Of a stretch of DNA of 55,994 nucleotides, positions 15,386 to 24,600 are shown piece by piece. This DNA comes from Phocaeicola coprophilus DSM 18228 = JCM 13818 (lineage in GTDB: Bacteria; Bacteroidota; Bacteroidia; Bacteroidales; Bacteroidaceae): positions 375,578 through 431,571 of the forward strand of contig NZ_EQ973632.1 in NCBI RefSeq assembly GCF_000157915.1, read 5' to 3'. The notes under the pieces are model-generated. The model was given only the letters and a program-made list of their open reading frames with translations. It searched no databases and had not been told where the DNA came from. Both the position numbers and the translations under genes were made by a program. The first letter of the stretch is position 1. Each line of letters starts with the position of its first letter.

Positions 15386-16699
15386 TTAAATCAATGTCTT
15401 GCGCAGGTCTTTTACGCGGACTGCCTTGCCTTCCTGCTTGGGCAGGCTGCCTTTGGGCACGAGTTTCACACGCGGAGTGATGAGGATTTCGTCCTTCAGC
15501 TGGCGGGTGATTTCCTTGGTCAGGCGCTGGAGGAAGCCGTAGTCGTCGGTAAACTCGTTGAGTTCCACCTCGACGGTCATTTCGTCGTTGGCTTCGAGGT
15601 TGGTCAGCGTGATGAGGTAATCGGTGCCCAGTTCGCGGAACTGCATGAGGATGTTTTCGATCTGGATCGGGAAGATGTTGACTCCCTTGAGGATCATCAT
15701 ATCGTCGCTTCGTCCCTTCATGCGGTCCAGACGTTTGTGGTGACGGCCGCAGGGGCATTCTCCGGGAAGGATGCGGGTCAGGTCGCGGGTGCGGTAGCGC
15801 AGCAGAGGCATGGCTTCGCGGTTGATGGTTGTCAGCACGAGTTCGCCCACTTCACCGTCGGGTACCGGCTCGAGGGTCTGGGGATCGACGATCTCCACGA
15901 TGTAATAGTCTTCCCAGATGTGGAGTCCGTTCTGTTCGGGGCACTCAAAAGCCACACCGGGACCGCACATTTCGGACATTCCGAAGGAGTTGTAGGCCTT
16001 GACGCCCAGCATCTGCTCGATGCGGCGGCGCTGTTCGTCGGAATGGGGTTCGGCTCCGATGATCAGGGTACGCAGGCGGGTGTCCCGGCGGGGATCGATG
16101 CCCATTTCTTCCATCACTTCATACAGGCGTCCGGCATAGCTCGGAATGGCATGCAGGGCCGTTGTGCCGAAATCGGTGATGAACTTGATCTGCCGTTTGG
16201 TGTTTCCGGCAGCAGCAGGAACGGTGAGCATGCCCAGGCGTTCGGCACCGTACTGAAAGCCCAGACCGCCGGTGAACATGCCGTAGCCGGAAGAGTTCTG
16301 GAAGATGTCTCCCTTGCGCAGTCCGACCATATAGAGGCAGCGGGCTACGGCGTTGGCCCATTCGTCAAGGTCGTGCTGTGTGTGCAGGATGACGGTGGGA
16401 GTGCCGGTGGTACCGCTGGAAGAATGGAGGCGTACGACCTCTTCCAAAGGAACGGCAGAGAGTCCGAAGGGATAGTTGTCGCGCAGATCCTGCTTGGTGG
16501 TAAACGGGAGTTTCCGTACGTCGTCGAGGGTTCGGATATCTTCAGGCCGGAGTCCGCAGGCAGCGAACCGTTGTTTATAGAAGGGAATGCGCATACAGCG
16601 GGCAAGGGTCTGCTGCAGTCTTTCCATCTGCAGCTTCTCCAGTCGGGAGCGGGAGAGCGTCTCCAACTCGGGGTGTAAGTACAAATTGTCGTTTTTCAT
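15386..16699 (-). CDS. paaK: phenylacetate--CoA ligase
   Basis: An adenylate-forming ligase of 437 residues: aryl acetate + ATP + CoA gives aryl-acetyl-CoA. The AMP-binding loop LHSSSGTTGTPTVI is near residue 93; YNSFGMSEMCGPGVAFEC and the hinge YRTRDLTRILPGECPCGR follow. The C-terminal AMP-binding domain is complete. In gut anaerobes this enzyme is paired with indolepyruvate oxidoreductase and handles arylacetates made from aromatic amino acids; those genes are not next to it here. It is cotranscribed with the ACT-domain gene. A TATATTTG -7 box lies 24 bases before the start. Confidence 0.93.
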   Translation of the reverse strand: MKNDNLYLHPELETLSRSRLEKLQMERLQQTLARCMRIPFYKQRFAACGLRPEDIRTLDDVRKLPFTTKQDLRDNYPFGLSAVPLEEVVRLHSSSGTTGTPTVILHTQHDLDEWANAVARCLYMVGLRKGDIFQNSSGYGMFTGGLGFQYGAERLGMLTVPAAAGNTKRQIKFITDFGTTALHAIPSYAGRLYEVMEEMGIDPRRDTRLRTLIIGAEPHSDEQRRRIEQMLGVKAYNSFGMSEMCGPGVAFECPEQNGLHIWEDYYIVEIVDPQTLEPVPDGEVGELVLTTINREAMPLLRYRTRDLTRILPGECPCGRHHKRLDRMKGRSDDMMILKGVNIFPIQIENILMQFRELGTDYLITLTNLEANDEMTVEVELNEFTDDYGFLQRLTKEITRQLKDEILITPRVKLVPKGSLPKQEGKAVRVKDLRKTLI

Positions 16700-16722
16700 A
16701 AGTTTTCATTAGTATTTGCCCG

Positions 16723-16730
16723 CAAATATA
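16723..16730 (-). promoter_or_regulatory. putative -7 box of the paaK operon
   Basis: TATATTTG on the minus strand with a TTG about 21 bases upstream. The spacing fits a Bacteroidetes promoter. Confidence 0.55.
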
Positions 16731-16989
16731 GCAAGAAGTCGGAAATATCCGCAATTTTTCTTTCATAATTTCCGAATGTTGTACAATCTTTTCCTATTTG
16801 GCAGCGTTCTGTAAATTAAGACAGGGGAGAAGGCAAAGGGAGGGGAAATATTGCTAACGAATATGTCGAAATGTTACAGAAATGTAATATAAATTGTTTA
16901 TTTGAAAGTGTTTTCTTGATGTTCGTCAATAAATGACGCATTTCTGTGTTTTTATCTGTTAATTACTTTTCTGTTTGATTTCCGGTGCT
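16731..16989. other. AT-rich intergenic region between divergent genes
   Basis: No ORF or RNA gene is recognised. It separates the paaK promoter from the -7 box of the next gene at 16990. Confidence 0.5.
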
Positions 16990-16997
16990 TACCTTTG
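16990..16997 (+). promoter_or_regulatory. putative -7 box of the small secreted protein gene
   Basis: TACCTTTG, followed by an untranslated leader of about 80 bases before the ATG at 17084. The leader repeats TTTTTAAGGTAA-like stretches (near 17015 and 17070). Confidence 0.5.
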
Positions 16998-17083
16998 CGA
17001 AGGTAAAAGAAAGTTTTTAAGGTAACAAGATTCTTATTTTAAGGTTTTTAATTCAGGTATTAATTAAATTTTTAAGGTAAAAG

Positions 17084-17455
17084 ATGAAAAGAACAGGATT
17101 AACATTGGTAGCCGCATTGGCTTTTTCCGCATCTGTATTTGCGGGAGGAACTCAGGGAAATGAAACGAAGTCAGCTGCACGTTGGGACGCCAGCATCAAT
17201 AAGGTGAAGCTGAGCCGTTATTTGCAGTTGACTTCTGACCAACACACAGAAGTAGAGAACATCTGCGACTATTTCCAGGGCGAGATGAGCCGTGCCTTGC
17301 GTGCGAAGAAGAACAGCGATGAGAAAGTGCGCAACGCTGTTTACGGAAACCTGAAACTGATGAAGCAAACGCTGAACGAGAAGCAATATGCTGACTATGT
17401 GCGTCTGATGGCTGTTACTCTGCGGAATAAAGGCATTGATGTTGCACAGAAGTGA
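17084..17455 (+). CDS. small secreted hypothetical protein
   Basis: A protein of 123 residues with a signal peptide (MKRTGLTLVAALAFSASVFA, cleavage near 20). The mature part is helical and basic. LSRYLQLTSDQHTEVENICD and LKLMKQTLNEKQYADYVRLM recall the paired LTxxQ helices of Spy/CpxP-like periplasmic proteins, but the match is weak. It is probably periplasmic. Similar short proteins are common in Bacteroides; function unknown. It is monocistronic, with a terminator at 17470. Confidence 0.75.
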   Translation: MKRTGLTLVAALAFSASVFAGGTQGNETKSAARWDASINKVKLSRYLQLTSDQHTEVENICDYFQGEMSRALRAKKNSDEKVRNAVYGNLKLMKQTLNEKQYADYVRLMAVTLRNKGIDVAQK

Positions 17456-17469
17456 TTTAGATTAGTTCT

Positions 17470-17489
17470 GCCGGACAATCCTGTCCGGC
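17470..17489 (+). terminator. terminator of the small secreted protein gene
   Basis: GCCGGACA (17470-17477) pairs TGTCCGGC (17482-17489) with a 4-base loop. A T run follows at 17496-17502. Confidence 0.75.
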
Positions 17490-17573
17490 GGTGTTGTTTT
17501 TTGGCCCGTGCAAATGCATGGGCATTTTTGTTTTCATTTCTCCCGTGGCAATGAGAGATCCGCAAAATTATTC

Positions 17574-17581
17574 TATATTTG
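17574..17581 (+). promoter_or_regulatory. putative -7 box of the GH27 gene
   Basis: TATATTTG, 23 bases before the chosen ATG at 17605. Confidence 0.5.
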
Positions 17582-17604
17582 CAGGAAACATAAATGACTG
17601 TCAT

Positions 17605-19233
17605 ATGAAAACACTGAAAACTGGAAGAAAATGGGTTGCCTGCCTGCTGATGCTGGGCGGCGTCGGGGGAATGAATGCACAGAACGAATGGATAGAACCG
17701 CCTGTAATGGGGTGGAGTTCCTGGAATACATATCGGGTGAACATTGATGAAGCACTGATCCGGAAGCAGGCTGATGCCATGGTGGAACTGGGACTGAAGG
17801 AGTCCGGATACCGCTACGTGAACATTGACGACGGATTTTTCGGCTACCGGGACGAGAAAGGACGGCTGCATACGCATCCGCAACGTTTCCCGAACGGGCT
17901 GAAGGGCGTGGCTGCCTATATTCACTCACTCGGACTCCAGGCCGGAATCTATTCGGAGGCCGGGGCCAATACCTGCGGATCGATCTGGGATGCCGACAAG
18001 CATGGCATCGGGGTAGGGCTGTACGGCTTTGAACGCCAGGATGCAGACCTGTTTTTCAATGAATGGGGATTCGACTTTATCAAGATAGACTATTGCGGGG
18101 CCGGCCAGCAGCTGGAACTGGACGAACAGGAGCGCTATACGGAGATCGTACGGGCGATCCGGGAAGTCTGTCCCCGGAATATCTCCCTGAATATCTGCCG
18201 CTGGGCTTATCCGGGGACCTGGGTACGGAATCTGGCCCGTTCCTGGAGAATCAGTCCTGACATCGCTCCGAACTGGGCAGCCGTGAAACGCTGCATTGAT
18301 ATGAACCTGTATCTCTCGGCTTATGCGGGAGGCGGGCATTACAACGATATGGACATGCTGGAGATCGGACGCGGCCTGAAACCGGAAGAGGAAGAGACGC
18401 ATTTCGGCATGTGGTGTATCATGAGTTCGCCGCTGCTGATCGGATGTGACCTGACCCGGATTCCGGAGGAGTCGCTGAAACTGCTCCGCAACGAGGAACT
18501 GATTGCCCTGAACCAGGATCCGCTGGGGCTGCAGGCATACATCGTGCAGCATGAAGGAGGCGGCTATGTGCTGGTGAAAGATATCGAACAGAAACGGGGC
18601 AAGGTGCGTGCCGTGGCCTTGTATAATCCCTCGGATTCGGTCTGCTCCTTCCGGGTGCCTCTGGAGATTCTGGAGCTGGCCGGCAAGACACGTGTGCGTG
18701 ATCTGGTGAAGCGGAAAGACGAAGGACGGGTGACGGGCAGTTTCCAGTATGACGTGCCGGCTCACGGAGTCAAAATCCTTCGCGTGGAAGGCGAGGAACG
18801 GCTGGAACCGGTGCGCTACGAAGCAGAACAGGCTTATCTGCATCAGTTTGACAACCTGGCCAAGCGTCCGCGGGGAGTGGCTTATCTGCCTTATGAGGGA
18901 GCTTCCGGAGGCATGCTTGTCACCAATCTGGGCGGTCACCGGGACAATTATGCCCGTTGGAACGAGGTGTTCAGCGAAGAGGGCGGCCGTTACAGGATGA
19001 CCGTCTGTTATGTGCCGGCAGCCAAGCGGGAACGCGAAATCAATGACCGGAGACTGGAAGTGACGGTCAACGGAACCCGGGTAAGCCTGACGGAGCTGGA
19101 AACGGACCGTTCGAAAGGAGTCTGCCGTGCGGAACTGACCGTTGACCTGCAAAAAGGATACAACACGGTGAGTATCGGAAGCCGTCTGACCTGGACACCG
19201 GATCTGGACTGCTTCATGCTGGAAAAACTCTGA
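17605..19233 (+). CDS. GH27 glycoside hydrolase (alpha-galactosidase-like)
   Basis: A secreted enzyme of 542 residues. The ATG at 17605 gives a signal peptide (MKTLKTGRKWVACLLMLGGV...NAQ) and follows the promoter; the longer frame to 17491 does not. The GH27 barrel covers about 30-300: MGWSSWNTY, GYRYVNIDDGF, GIYSEAGANTCG, catalytic nucleophile in FIKIDYCG (about 161), acid/base in WRISPDIAPNW (about 217) and YNDMDMLEIG. A beta-sandwich domain follows and the last 130 residues look like a carbohydrate-binding module (YEAEQAYLHQFDN). The likely action is release of alpha-galactose from plant or host glycans, though GH27 includes other specificities. No SusCD pair is adjacent. Confidence 0.92.
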   Translation: MKTLKTGRKWVACLLMLGGVGGMNAQNEWIEPPVMGWSSWNTYRVNIDEALIRKQADAMVELGLKESGYRYVNIDDGFFGYRDEKGRLHTHPQRFPNGLKGVAAYIHSLGLQAGIYSEAGANTCGSIWDADKHGIGVGLYGFERQDADLFFNEWGFDFIKIDYCGAGQQLELDEQERYTEIVRAIREVCPRNISLNICRWAYPGTWVRNLARSWRISPDIAPNWAAVKRCIDMNLYLSAYAGGGHYNDMDMLEIGRGLKPEEEETHFGMWCIMSSPLLIGCDLTRIPEESLKLLRNEELIALNQDPLGLQAYIVQHEGGGYVLVKDIEQKRGKVRAVALYNPSDSVCSFRVPLEILELAGKTRVRDLVKRKDEGRVTGSFQYDVPAHGVKILRVEGEERLEPVRYEAEQAYLHQFDNLAKRPRGVAYLPYEGASGGMLVTNLGGHRDNYARWNEVFSEEGGRYRMTVCYVPAAKREREINDRRLEVTVNGTRVSLTELETDRSKGVCRAELTVDLQKGYNTVSIGSRLTWTPDLDCFMLEKL

Positions 19234-19260
19234 CCGGTCCGTTTGCTATTCGCTTGTCTG

Positions 19261-21294
19261 CTATCCGTTCTTCTGTTTGAGAATCTCTTCGAGCCGGATC
19301 AGTTCGTCGCGGTACTGGGCAGCTTCGATGAAGTCCAGTTTCCTGGCTGCTTCCTGCATCAGCTTGCGGGTGCGGTCGACACTGCGTTTGAGCTGATCCT
19401 TCGACATGTATTCCACAATCGGGTCGGCAGCCATCGTGAGGCCGTCCGGCATATCGGCATATTCCTTTGCCTTCTTTCCCTGTCCTGCCTTTGCCTCCTG
19501 GTTTTCCAGCAGGATGTTGGTGTGACTGCGCCTGATCTGGCGGGGAGTGATTCCGTTGGCTTCGTTGTAGGCCAGCTGCTTCTCCCGCCGGCGGTTGGTC
19601 TCGTCGATGGTCTGGCGCATGCTGTCCGTGATCTTGTCCGCATACATGATCACCTTTCCGTTGACATTCCGGGCAGCACGTCCGGCAGTCTGTGTCAGGG
19701 AACGGTGAGAGCGCAGGAATCCTTCCTTGTCTGCATCCAGGATGGCTACGAGGGACACTTCCGGCAAATCGAGTCCCTCACGCAGCAGGTTGACACCGAT
19801 CAGGACGTCGAAAATACCCTGACGCAGTTCTTCCATGATCTTCACCCGCTCCAGGGTTTCCACATCGCTGTGGATATAGGTACAGCGGATGCCGTGGCGT
19901 GACAGATAGTCCGTCAGTTCCTCTGCCATACGCTTGGTCAGTGTGGTGACGAGCACCCTTTCCTGAGCCTCGATGCGCTGCTGGATTTCTTCCATCAGGT
20001 CGTCGATCTGGTTCAGGCTGGGGCGTACTTCGATGACCGGATCCAGCAGTCCGGTGGGGCGGATCACCTGTTCCACGACTACCCCTTCACTTTCCTGCAA
20101 TTCATATTCGGCAGGAGTGGCACTGACATAGATGACCTGACGCGCCATTTCCCGGAACTCGTCGAAGGTCAGCGGCCGGTTGTCCATGGCAGCGGGGAGG
20201 CGGAAACCATATTCCACCAGGTTGGTCTTGCGGGCCCGGTCGCCTCCGTACATGGCCCGGATCTGCGGTACGCTGACATGACTCTCGTCGATGACAATCA
20301 GGAAATCCTTCGGGAAGAAATCCAGCAGACAGTAGGGCCTTGTACCCGCTTCGCGTCCGTCGAAGTAGCGGGAATAGTTCTCGATGCCCGAGCAGTGTCC
20401 CAGTTCGCGGAGCATTTCCATATCGTAAGTGACCCGTTCCTTCAGGCGCTTTGCCTCGTAGAACTTGCCGGTCTCCTCAAAATGCTGTACCTGCAGGGTC
20501 AGATCGTCCTCAATCTGATGGATCGCTCTCAGGGTGCTTTCCCTGGTCGTCATGAAAAGATTGGCCGGATAAATCTTGTATTCATCGAAGGTGGAGATAC
20601 GGGCTCCCGTGTCCGGATCGACTTCCTCAATGCCGTCAATTTCGTCATCCCAGAACATGATGCGCAGGATGTGATCCGTATAAGCCAGGAAGATATCCAC
20701 CGTATCTCCCTTGACCCGGAAATTCCCGCGGTTCAGTTCGGCATCGTTGCGGGTGTAGAGACTGTCCACCAGCTGGCGGAGCAGGACGTTGCGGTCCATG
20801 CGCTTGCCCCGTCTGACTTCGATCACATTATTATAAAAGTCGGCCGGATTTCCCATACCGTAGATGCACGATACGGACGAAACCACGATGACATCCTTCC
20901 GGCCTGAAAGCAGGGCAGAGGTGGCCGCCAGCCGGAGCTTGTCGATTTCTTCGTTGATGGCCAGGTCCTTTTCAATGTATGTATCCGTGGAAGGCAGGTA
21001 TGCCTCCGGCTGGTAATAGTCGTAGTAGGAAACGTAATATTCCACCGCATTGTTGGGGAAGAACGCCTTGAACTCCCCGTAGAGCTGGGCGGCCAGCGTC
21101 TTGTTGTGGCTCAGGATCAGCGTCGGTTTGTTGACGTTGCGGATCACGTTGGCGATGGTAAAAGTCTTTCCGGAGCCTGTCACTCCCAGCAGTGTCTGGG
21201 CGGGCAGGCCGTTCAGTACTCCGTCAGTCAGTTGTGCGATAGCCTCCGGCTGGTCGCCGGTGGGCTGATAGTCGGATTTCAGTTCAAAGTTCAT
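19261..21294 (-). CDS. uvrB: excinuclease ABC subunit B
   Basis: A protein of 677 residues in nucleotide excision repair; with UvrA it loads on damaged DNA and recruits UvrC. Helicase motifs are visible: Walker A GVTGSGKTF near 43, the beta-hairpin YYDYYQPEAYLPSTDTYIEK near 95, DESHVSVPQ near 340 and QTAGRAARN near 540. A UVR coiled-coil motif ends the protein (LEEILKQKNG). The chosen start is the ATG at 21294 (MNFELKSDYQPTGDQPEAI); a longer frame adds seven unlikely residues. It converges with the GH27 gene, ending 27 bases away. Confidence 0.98.
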   Translation of the reverse strand: MNFELKSDYQPTGDQPEAIAQLTDGVLNGLPAQTLLGVTGSGKTFTIANVIRNVNKPTLILSHNKTLAAQLYGEFKAFFPNNAVEYYVSYYDYYQPEAYLPSTDTYIEKDLAINEEIDKLRLAATSALLSGRKDVIVVSSVSCIYGMGNPADFYNNVIEVRRGKRMDRNVLLRQLVDSLYTRNDAELNRGNFRVKGDTVDIFLAYTDHILRIMFWDDEIDGIEEVDPDTGARISTFDEYKIYPANLFMTTRESTLRAIHQIEDDLTLQVQHFEETGKFYEAKRLKERVTYDMEMLRELGHCSGIENYSRYFDGREAGTRPYCLLDFFPKDFLIVIDESHVSVPQIRAMYGGDRARKTNLVEYGFRLPAAMDNRPLTFDEFREMARQVIYVSATPAEYELQESEGVVVEQVIRPTGLLDPVIEVRPSLNQIDDLMEEIQQRIEAQERVLVTTLTKRMAEELTDYLSRHGIRCTYIHSDVETLERVKIMEELRQGIFDVLIGVNLLREGLDLPEVSLVAILDADKEGFLRSHRSLTQTAGRAARNVNGKVIMYADKITDSMRQTIDETNRRREKQLAYNEANGITPRQIRRSHTNILLENQEAKAGQGKKAKEYADMPDGLTMAADPIVEYMSKDQLKRSVDRTRKLMQEAARKLDFIEAAQYRDELIRLEEILKQKNG

Positions 21295-21437
21295 AATCAG
21301 TGAAATTGTGATCAAAAGTGAGTGTAAAGGTACGTATTTCTGTCGGAAAAGCCACGGAAGCGGACCTTTTTTGCCCCGGAGAAAGCGAAAATAATATTAA
21401 AATATCCGCGGGTATTGATTTATTCACTGGAAAAGAG

Positions 21438-21445
21438 TAATTTTG
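21438..21445 (+). promoter_or_regulatory. putative -7 box of the bamD operon
   Basis: TAATTTTG, 20 bases before the ATG at 21465. Confidence 0.5.
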
Positions 21446-21464
21446 CACAACTATATTGATTGAC

Positions 21465-22319
21465 ATGAAAAAGTACATAGCAATGGCCCTCCTTTCCGCG
21501 GGAGTCTTAACTTCGTGCGGAGAGTACAACAAGGTGCTGAAAAGCACGGATTATGAATACAAATACGAAGCAGCAAAAGAGTATTTTGCCAAGGGGCAGA
21601 ACACCAAGGCCGCTACACTTCTGGAAGAACTGGTCAATATCCTGAAAGGTATGATGAACGGGGAAGAAGCCCTGTATATGCAGGCTATGACCTATTTCAA
21701 TCAGGGTGACTACGTGACGGCTTCGCATTATTTCAATACCTATTATACAACCTATCCGCGCGGAACCTATACGGAACTGGCCCGCTTCAACTGCGGACGC
21801 GCGCTGTATCTGGATACTCCCGAACCGCGTCTGGACCAGAGCAGTACTTACAAGGCTATTGAGGAACTGCAGATGTTCATCGAATATTTCCCGATGAGTT
21901 CACGGAAGGATCAGGCTCAGAGCATGATCTTCGAACTGCAGGACAAGCTCGTGGAGAAGGAGTATATGTCGGCCAAGCTGTATTATGATCTGGGCTCTTA
22001 TACGGGTAACGCCGTGTACAGCAGTACCGGTAACAACTATCTGGCAGCCGTGATCACTGCCCAGAACATCCTGAAGGAATATCCTTATACCAAGATGCGT
22101 GAAGATCTTTCGATCCTGATCCTGCGTGCAAAGTATGGCATGGCCAGGGAAAGTGTGCTGGAAAAGAAGGAAGACCGTATGCGCGACACCATCGACGAAT
22201 ATTATGCCTTCATCAATGAATTCCCCGAAAGCAAGTACCGCAAGGAGGTGGAATCCATTTTCAAGGAAGCGAACAAGTATGTGAACCCGGATGAGGACAC
22301 AACAACAACTGAAGAATAA
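21465..22319 (+). CDS. bamD: outer-membrane assembly lipoprotein BamD
   Basis: A lipoprotein of 284 residues of the BAM complex, which inserts beta-barrel proteins in the outer membrane. The N-terminus has a short lipobox signal (LLSAGVLTSC, cysteine near 18). Tetratricopeptide-like repeats follow: YFAKGQNTKAATLLEELVNI, YFNQGDYVTASHYFNTYYTT, TYKAIEELQMFIEYFP. The length matches the family. It starts an operon with rpoZ and a DUF4293 gene, a conserved Bacteroidales order. Confidence 0.93.
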   Translation: MKKYIAMALLSAGVLTSCGEYNKVLKSTDYEYKYEAAKEYFAKGQNTKAATLLEELVNILKGMMNGEEALYMQAMTYFNQGDYVTASHYFNTYYTTYPRGTYTELARFNCGRALYLDTPEPRLDQSSTYKAIEELQMFIEYFPMSSRKDQAQSMIFELQDKLVEKEYMSAKLYYDLGSYTGNAVYSSTGNNYLAAVITAQNILKEYPYTKMREDLSILILRAKYGMARESVLEKKEDRMRDTIDEYYAFINEFPESKYRKEVESIFKEANKYVNPDEDTTTTEE

Positions 22320-22353
22320 TTAATCACATTAAATGTATAATTAACAATAAGTT

Positions 22354-22689
22354 ATGGATTACAAAAAAACAAATGCCCCTACTAACACCGTTACCCGTGA
22401 CATGATGGAACTGTGCGAAGATACAGGCAATGTATACGAAACCGTAGCAATTATCGGCAAACGTGCCAACCAGATTGCTGTGGAAATGAAGAACGATCTT
22501 TCCAAGAAGCTGCAGGAATTTGCTTCATACAGCGACAACCTGGAAGAAGTCTTTGAAAACAGAGAACAGATTGAGATTTCCCGTTACTACGAAAAACTTC
22601 CGAAGCCGACTCTGATCGCTACTCAGGAATACATCGAAGGAAAGGTGTATTACAGAAATCCGGCCAAGGAAAAGGAAAGACTGCAATAA
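22354..22689 (+). CDS. rpoZ: RNA polymerase omega-like subunit, Bacteroidetes type
   Basis: A protein of 111 residues that stabilises the beta' subunit of RNA polymerase. MDYKKTNAPTNTVTRDMMEL, then GNVYETVAIIGKRANQIAVE, which is the omega signature (VYE-V-I-KRA-QI), near residues 30-48. The C-terminal extension (YYEKLPKPTLIATQEYIEGK) is specific to Bacteroidetes. It lies 34 bases after bamD and 9 before the DUF4293 gene. Confidence 0.9.
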   Translation: MDYKKTNAPTNTVTRDMMELCEDTGNVYETVAIIGKRANQIAVEMKNDLSKKLQEFASYSDNLEEVFENREQIEISRYYEKLPKPTLIATQEYIEGKVYYRNPAKEKERLQ

Positions 22690-22698
22690 GCCGGAACT

Positions 22699-23148
22699 AT
22701 GATACAGCGCATTCAGACCGTTTATCTGCTGGTTGTAGCCATTCTGGCAGTAGTAATGATCTCACTGCCGGTAGGAAGTTTCGTTACGCCGGATTATCAC
22801 ATGAGTGAACTGACCAATCTGGCGCTCGTGTCTGAAGAAGGAGTTTCAGACTATGCTCCGTGGGCCTTGTTTGCCTTGCAGACCGTTTCTGCCATCCTTG
22901 CTCTGGTGACGATCTTCCTCTACAAGAAGCGCATGCTTCAAATCCGTCTGACTCTGTTCAACATGCTGGTGCTGGTGGGCTATTATGTCACACTGGTCAT
23001 TTTCGTGCTGAACCTGAAAGGAGATGCCTCTTTCGTTCCGTCATGGACTGTATGTCTGCCACTGATTTCGATCATTCTTTCGTGGCTGGCTATCCGTGCC
23101 ATCGGCAAGGACGAAATGCTGGTAAAAGCATACGAGAGACTGAGATAA
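22699..23148 (+). CDS. DUF4293 membrane protein
   Basis: A protein of 149 residues with four membrane helices (about 5-25, 52-72, 79-100, 115-133). The start MIQRIQTVYLLVVAILAVVM and the end LPLISIILSWLAIRAIGKDE are typical of DUF4293. The function is unknown. Its fixed place after bamD-rpoZ suggests a cell-envelope or housekeeping role. Transcription probably ends at the hairpin at 23185. Confidence 0.88.
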   Translation: MIQRIQTVYLLVVAILAVVMISLPVGSFVTPDYHMSELTNLALVSEEGVSDYAPWALFALQTVSAILALVTIFLYKKRMLQIRLTLFNMLVLVGYYVTLVIFVLNLKGDASFVPSWTVCLPLISIILSWLAIRAIGKDEMLVKAYERLR

Positions 23149-23184
23149 GCCGGAAGGGCTGGTCTGAGTCTTGCATATATTGAA

Positions 23185-23246
23185 AAAACACTTCGGCGTG
23201 CAACCCTGAATATCGAAGCATTTCAGGTTGCACGCCGAAGTGTTTT
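23185..23246. terminator. bidirectional terminator
   Basis: A 21-bp perfect stem (23185-23205 with 23226-23246; core CACTTCGGCGTGCAACC), extended by CCTGAA/TTCAGG across one bulged base. It lies between convergent genes and shares the CTTCGGCG core with the terminator at 4495. Confidence 0.85.
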
Positions 23247-23259
23247 GTTTCTCCCCGTT

Positions 23260-24600
23260 CTAGATTTTCTTGTTCTTCCAGCTTCCTTTCCGCAGGTAAA
23301 GATAGCTGACGATACCGATGCAGGAAGCATACAGATGCTCAGCAGTCCAGCAGAAGGCAACGTCTGCTTTCAGTCCCTGAATGACGATGGTAATATAGAC
23401 CAGATAAATCACCAGCGCACCCAGTTCAAGGATAAAGGCAGCCTGTGTATTTCCGGTGCCTGAAACGGACTGAAAATAGATGTTTCCCGGAATCATGACC
23501 AGGTATGAGGAACACAGTACCCAGAGGGTTGGAACACTGGCTTCCACCAGCTCCGGAATGTCTGTATAGATGCGGAGTACCGGATGGGGAAACAGGGCAA
23601 TCAGCGCAATGACCGGCAATACGATGCAGGAGCACAGACGGATATGACGGCCGATAAGCGAGCGGACCTGAGCGGTATCACCCCGTCCGATGGCATTGCT
23701 GACCAGGGCACTGCATGTCGATGCAAAAGCCATGATGGTCATGAACGGCAGACTGGAAACGCTGCGGATGATGTTTGATATGGCCAGAGGGCGTTCACCG
23801 AGATGTTCCACGAAGATGAAGAACAGGAACCAGGTAGACAGGGAAATGAAATTCTGTACCATGGTCCACAGGGAAACGTTCATGATCTGTGTAAGCGAAC
23901 GGGTACGGAAAGCCGGAATCCGGTTGAGCCCGTATTTTCGGTAATCTATCCGGCGCCAGGTATAGATCACGAAGAAGATTACAGATACCAGTTCGGCAAG
24001 GGAGGAACCGATGGCTGCTCCGGCAATACCCAGAGCGGGAAAACCGAATTTTCCGAAGATCAGGGTATAGTTGAATATCACATTGGCCAGTACCATTACG
24101 ATGGAGTTCAGCGTCAGGGTACGGGTCTGGGTAGTTCCTACGAAGAATGCACGGAACATGGCGCCGATGAAAGAGAAGAAAAAGCCGTACACCCGCCAGT
24201 GGATATAGCTGGAGGCTGCTCCGGCAATCTTGTCGGAAGTGACGAGCAGTCCGAGTATCTCCTCAGAATAGACCTGGGAGACGGTAAAGATCACTGCACT
24301 CATCAGCAGGAGGAAATAAATTCCCTGATAGAAGATGCCTCCGATTGCTTTGTAGTTGCCTTCTCCGTTACGGCGGGCCATCAGAATCTGCGAACCGACC
24401 GTGAAGCCGAAACCGATCATGAAAATGGCCAGATAGTATACTCCGGCAATGGCTGAAGCACCCAGTTCCACTTCACCGACCCTTCCCAGAAAGGCGGTAT
24501 CGGTGATTCCGATCATCTGTTCCATAATCAGACTGATCAGAATGGGGTAGGCCATCAGCCAGATACTGCGGTAAGAATAATCAACGGCTTTCTGTTCCAT
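23260..24600 (-). CDS. MATE-family efflux transporter
   Basis: An inner-membrane antiporter of 446 residues with twelve helices in two similar halves. The start at 24600 (MEQKAVDYSYRSIWLMAYPI) overlaps the Nim-like gene by 20 bases; the longer frame to 24693 only reads through that gene. Family marks include PILISLIMEQMIGITDTAFL in helix 1, and IGFGFTVGSQILMARRNGEG. MATE proteins expel cationic drugs or other solutes with a sodium or proton gradient; the substrate cannot be inferred. It is cotranscribed with the flavoprotein gene upstream, which may hint at xenobiotic handling. Confidence 0.93.
   Translation of the reverse strand: MEQKAVDYSYRSIWLMAYPILISLIMEQMIGITDTAFLGRVGEVELGASAIAGVYYLAIFMIGFGFTVGSQILMARRNGEGNYKAIGGIFYQGIYFLLLMSAVIFTVSQVYSEEILGLLVTSDKIAGAASSYIHWRVYGFFFSFIGAMFRAFFVGTTQTRTLTLNSIVMVLANVIFNYTLIFGKFGFPALGIAGAAIGSSLAELVSVIFFVIYTWRRIDYRKYGLNRIPAFRTRSLTQIMNVSLWTMVQNFISLSTWFLFFIFVEHLGERPLAISNIIRSVSSLPFMTIMAFASTCSALVSNAIGRGDTAQVRSLIGRHIRLCSCIVLPVIALIALFPHPVLRIYTDIPELVEASVPTLWVLCSSYLVMIPGNIYFQSVSGTGNTQAAFILELGALVIYLVYITIVIQGLKADVAFCWTAEHLYASCIGIVSYLYLRKGSWKNKKI

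Noticed and set aside
15344..16678. A 444-residue plus-strand frame opposite paaK
   Set aside because: The minus strand encodes a complete adenylate-forming ligase; the other frame is an antisense shadow.
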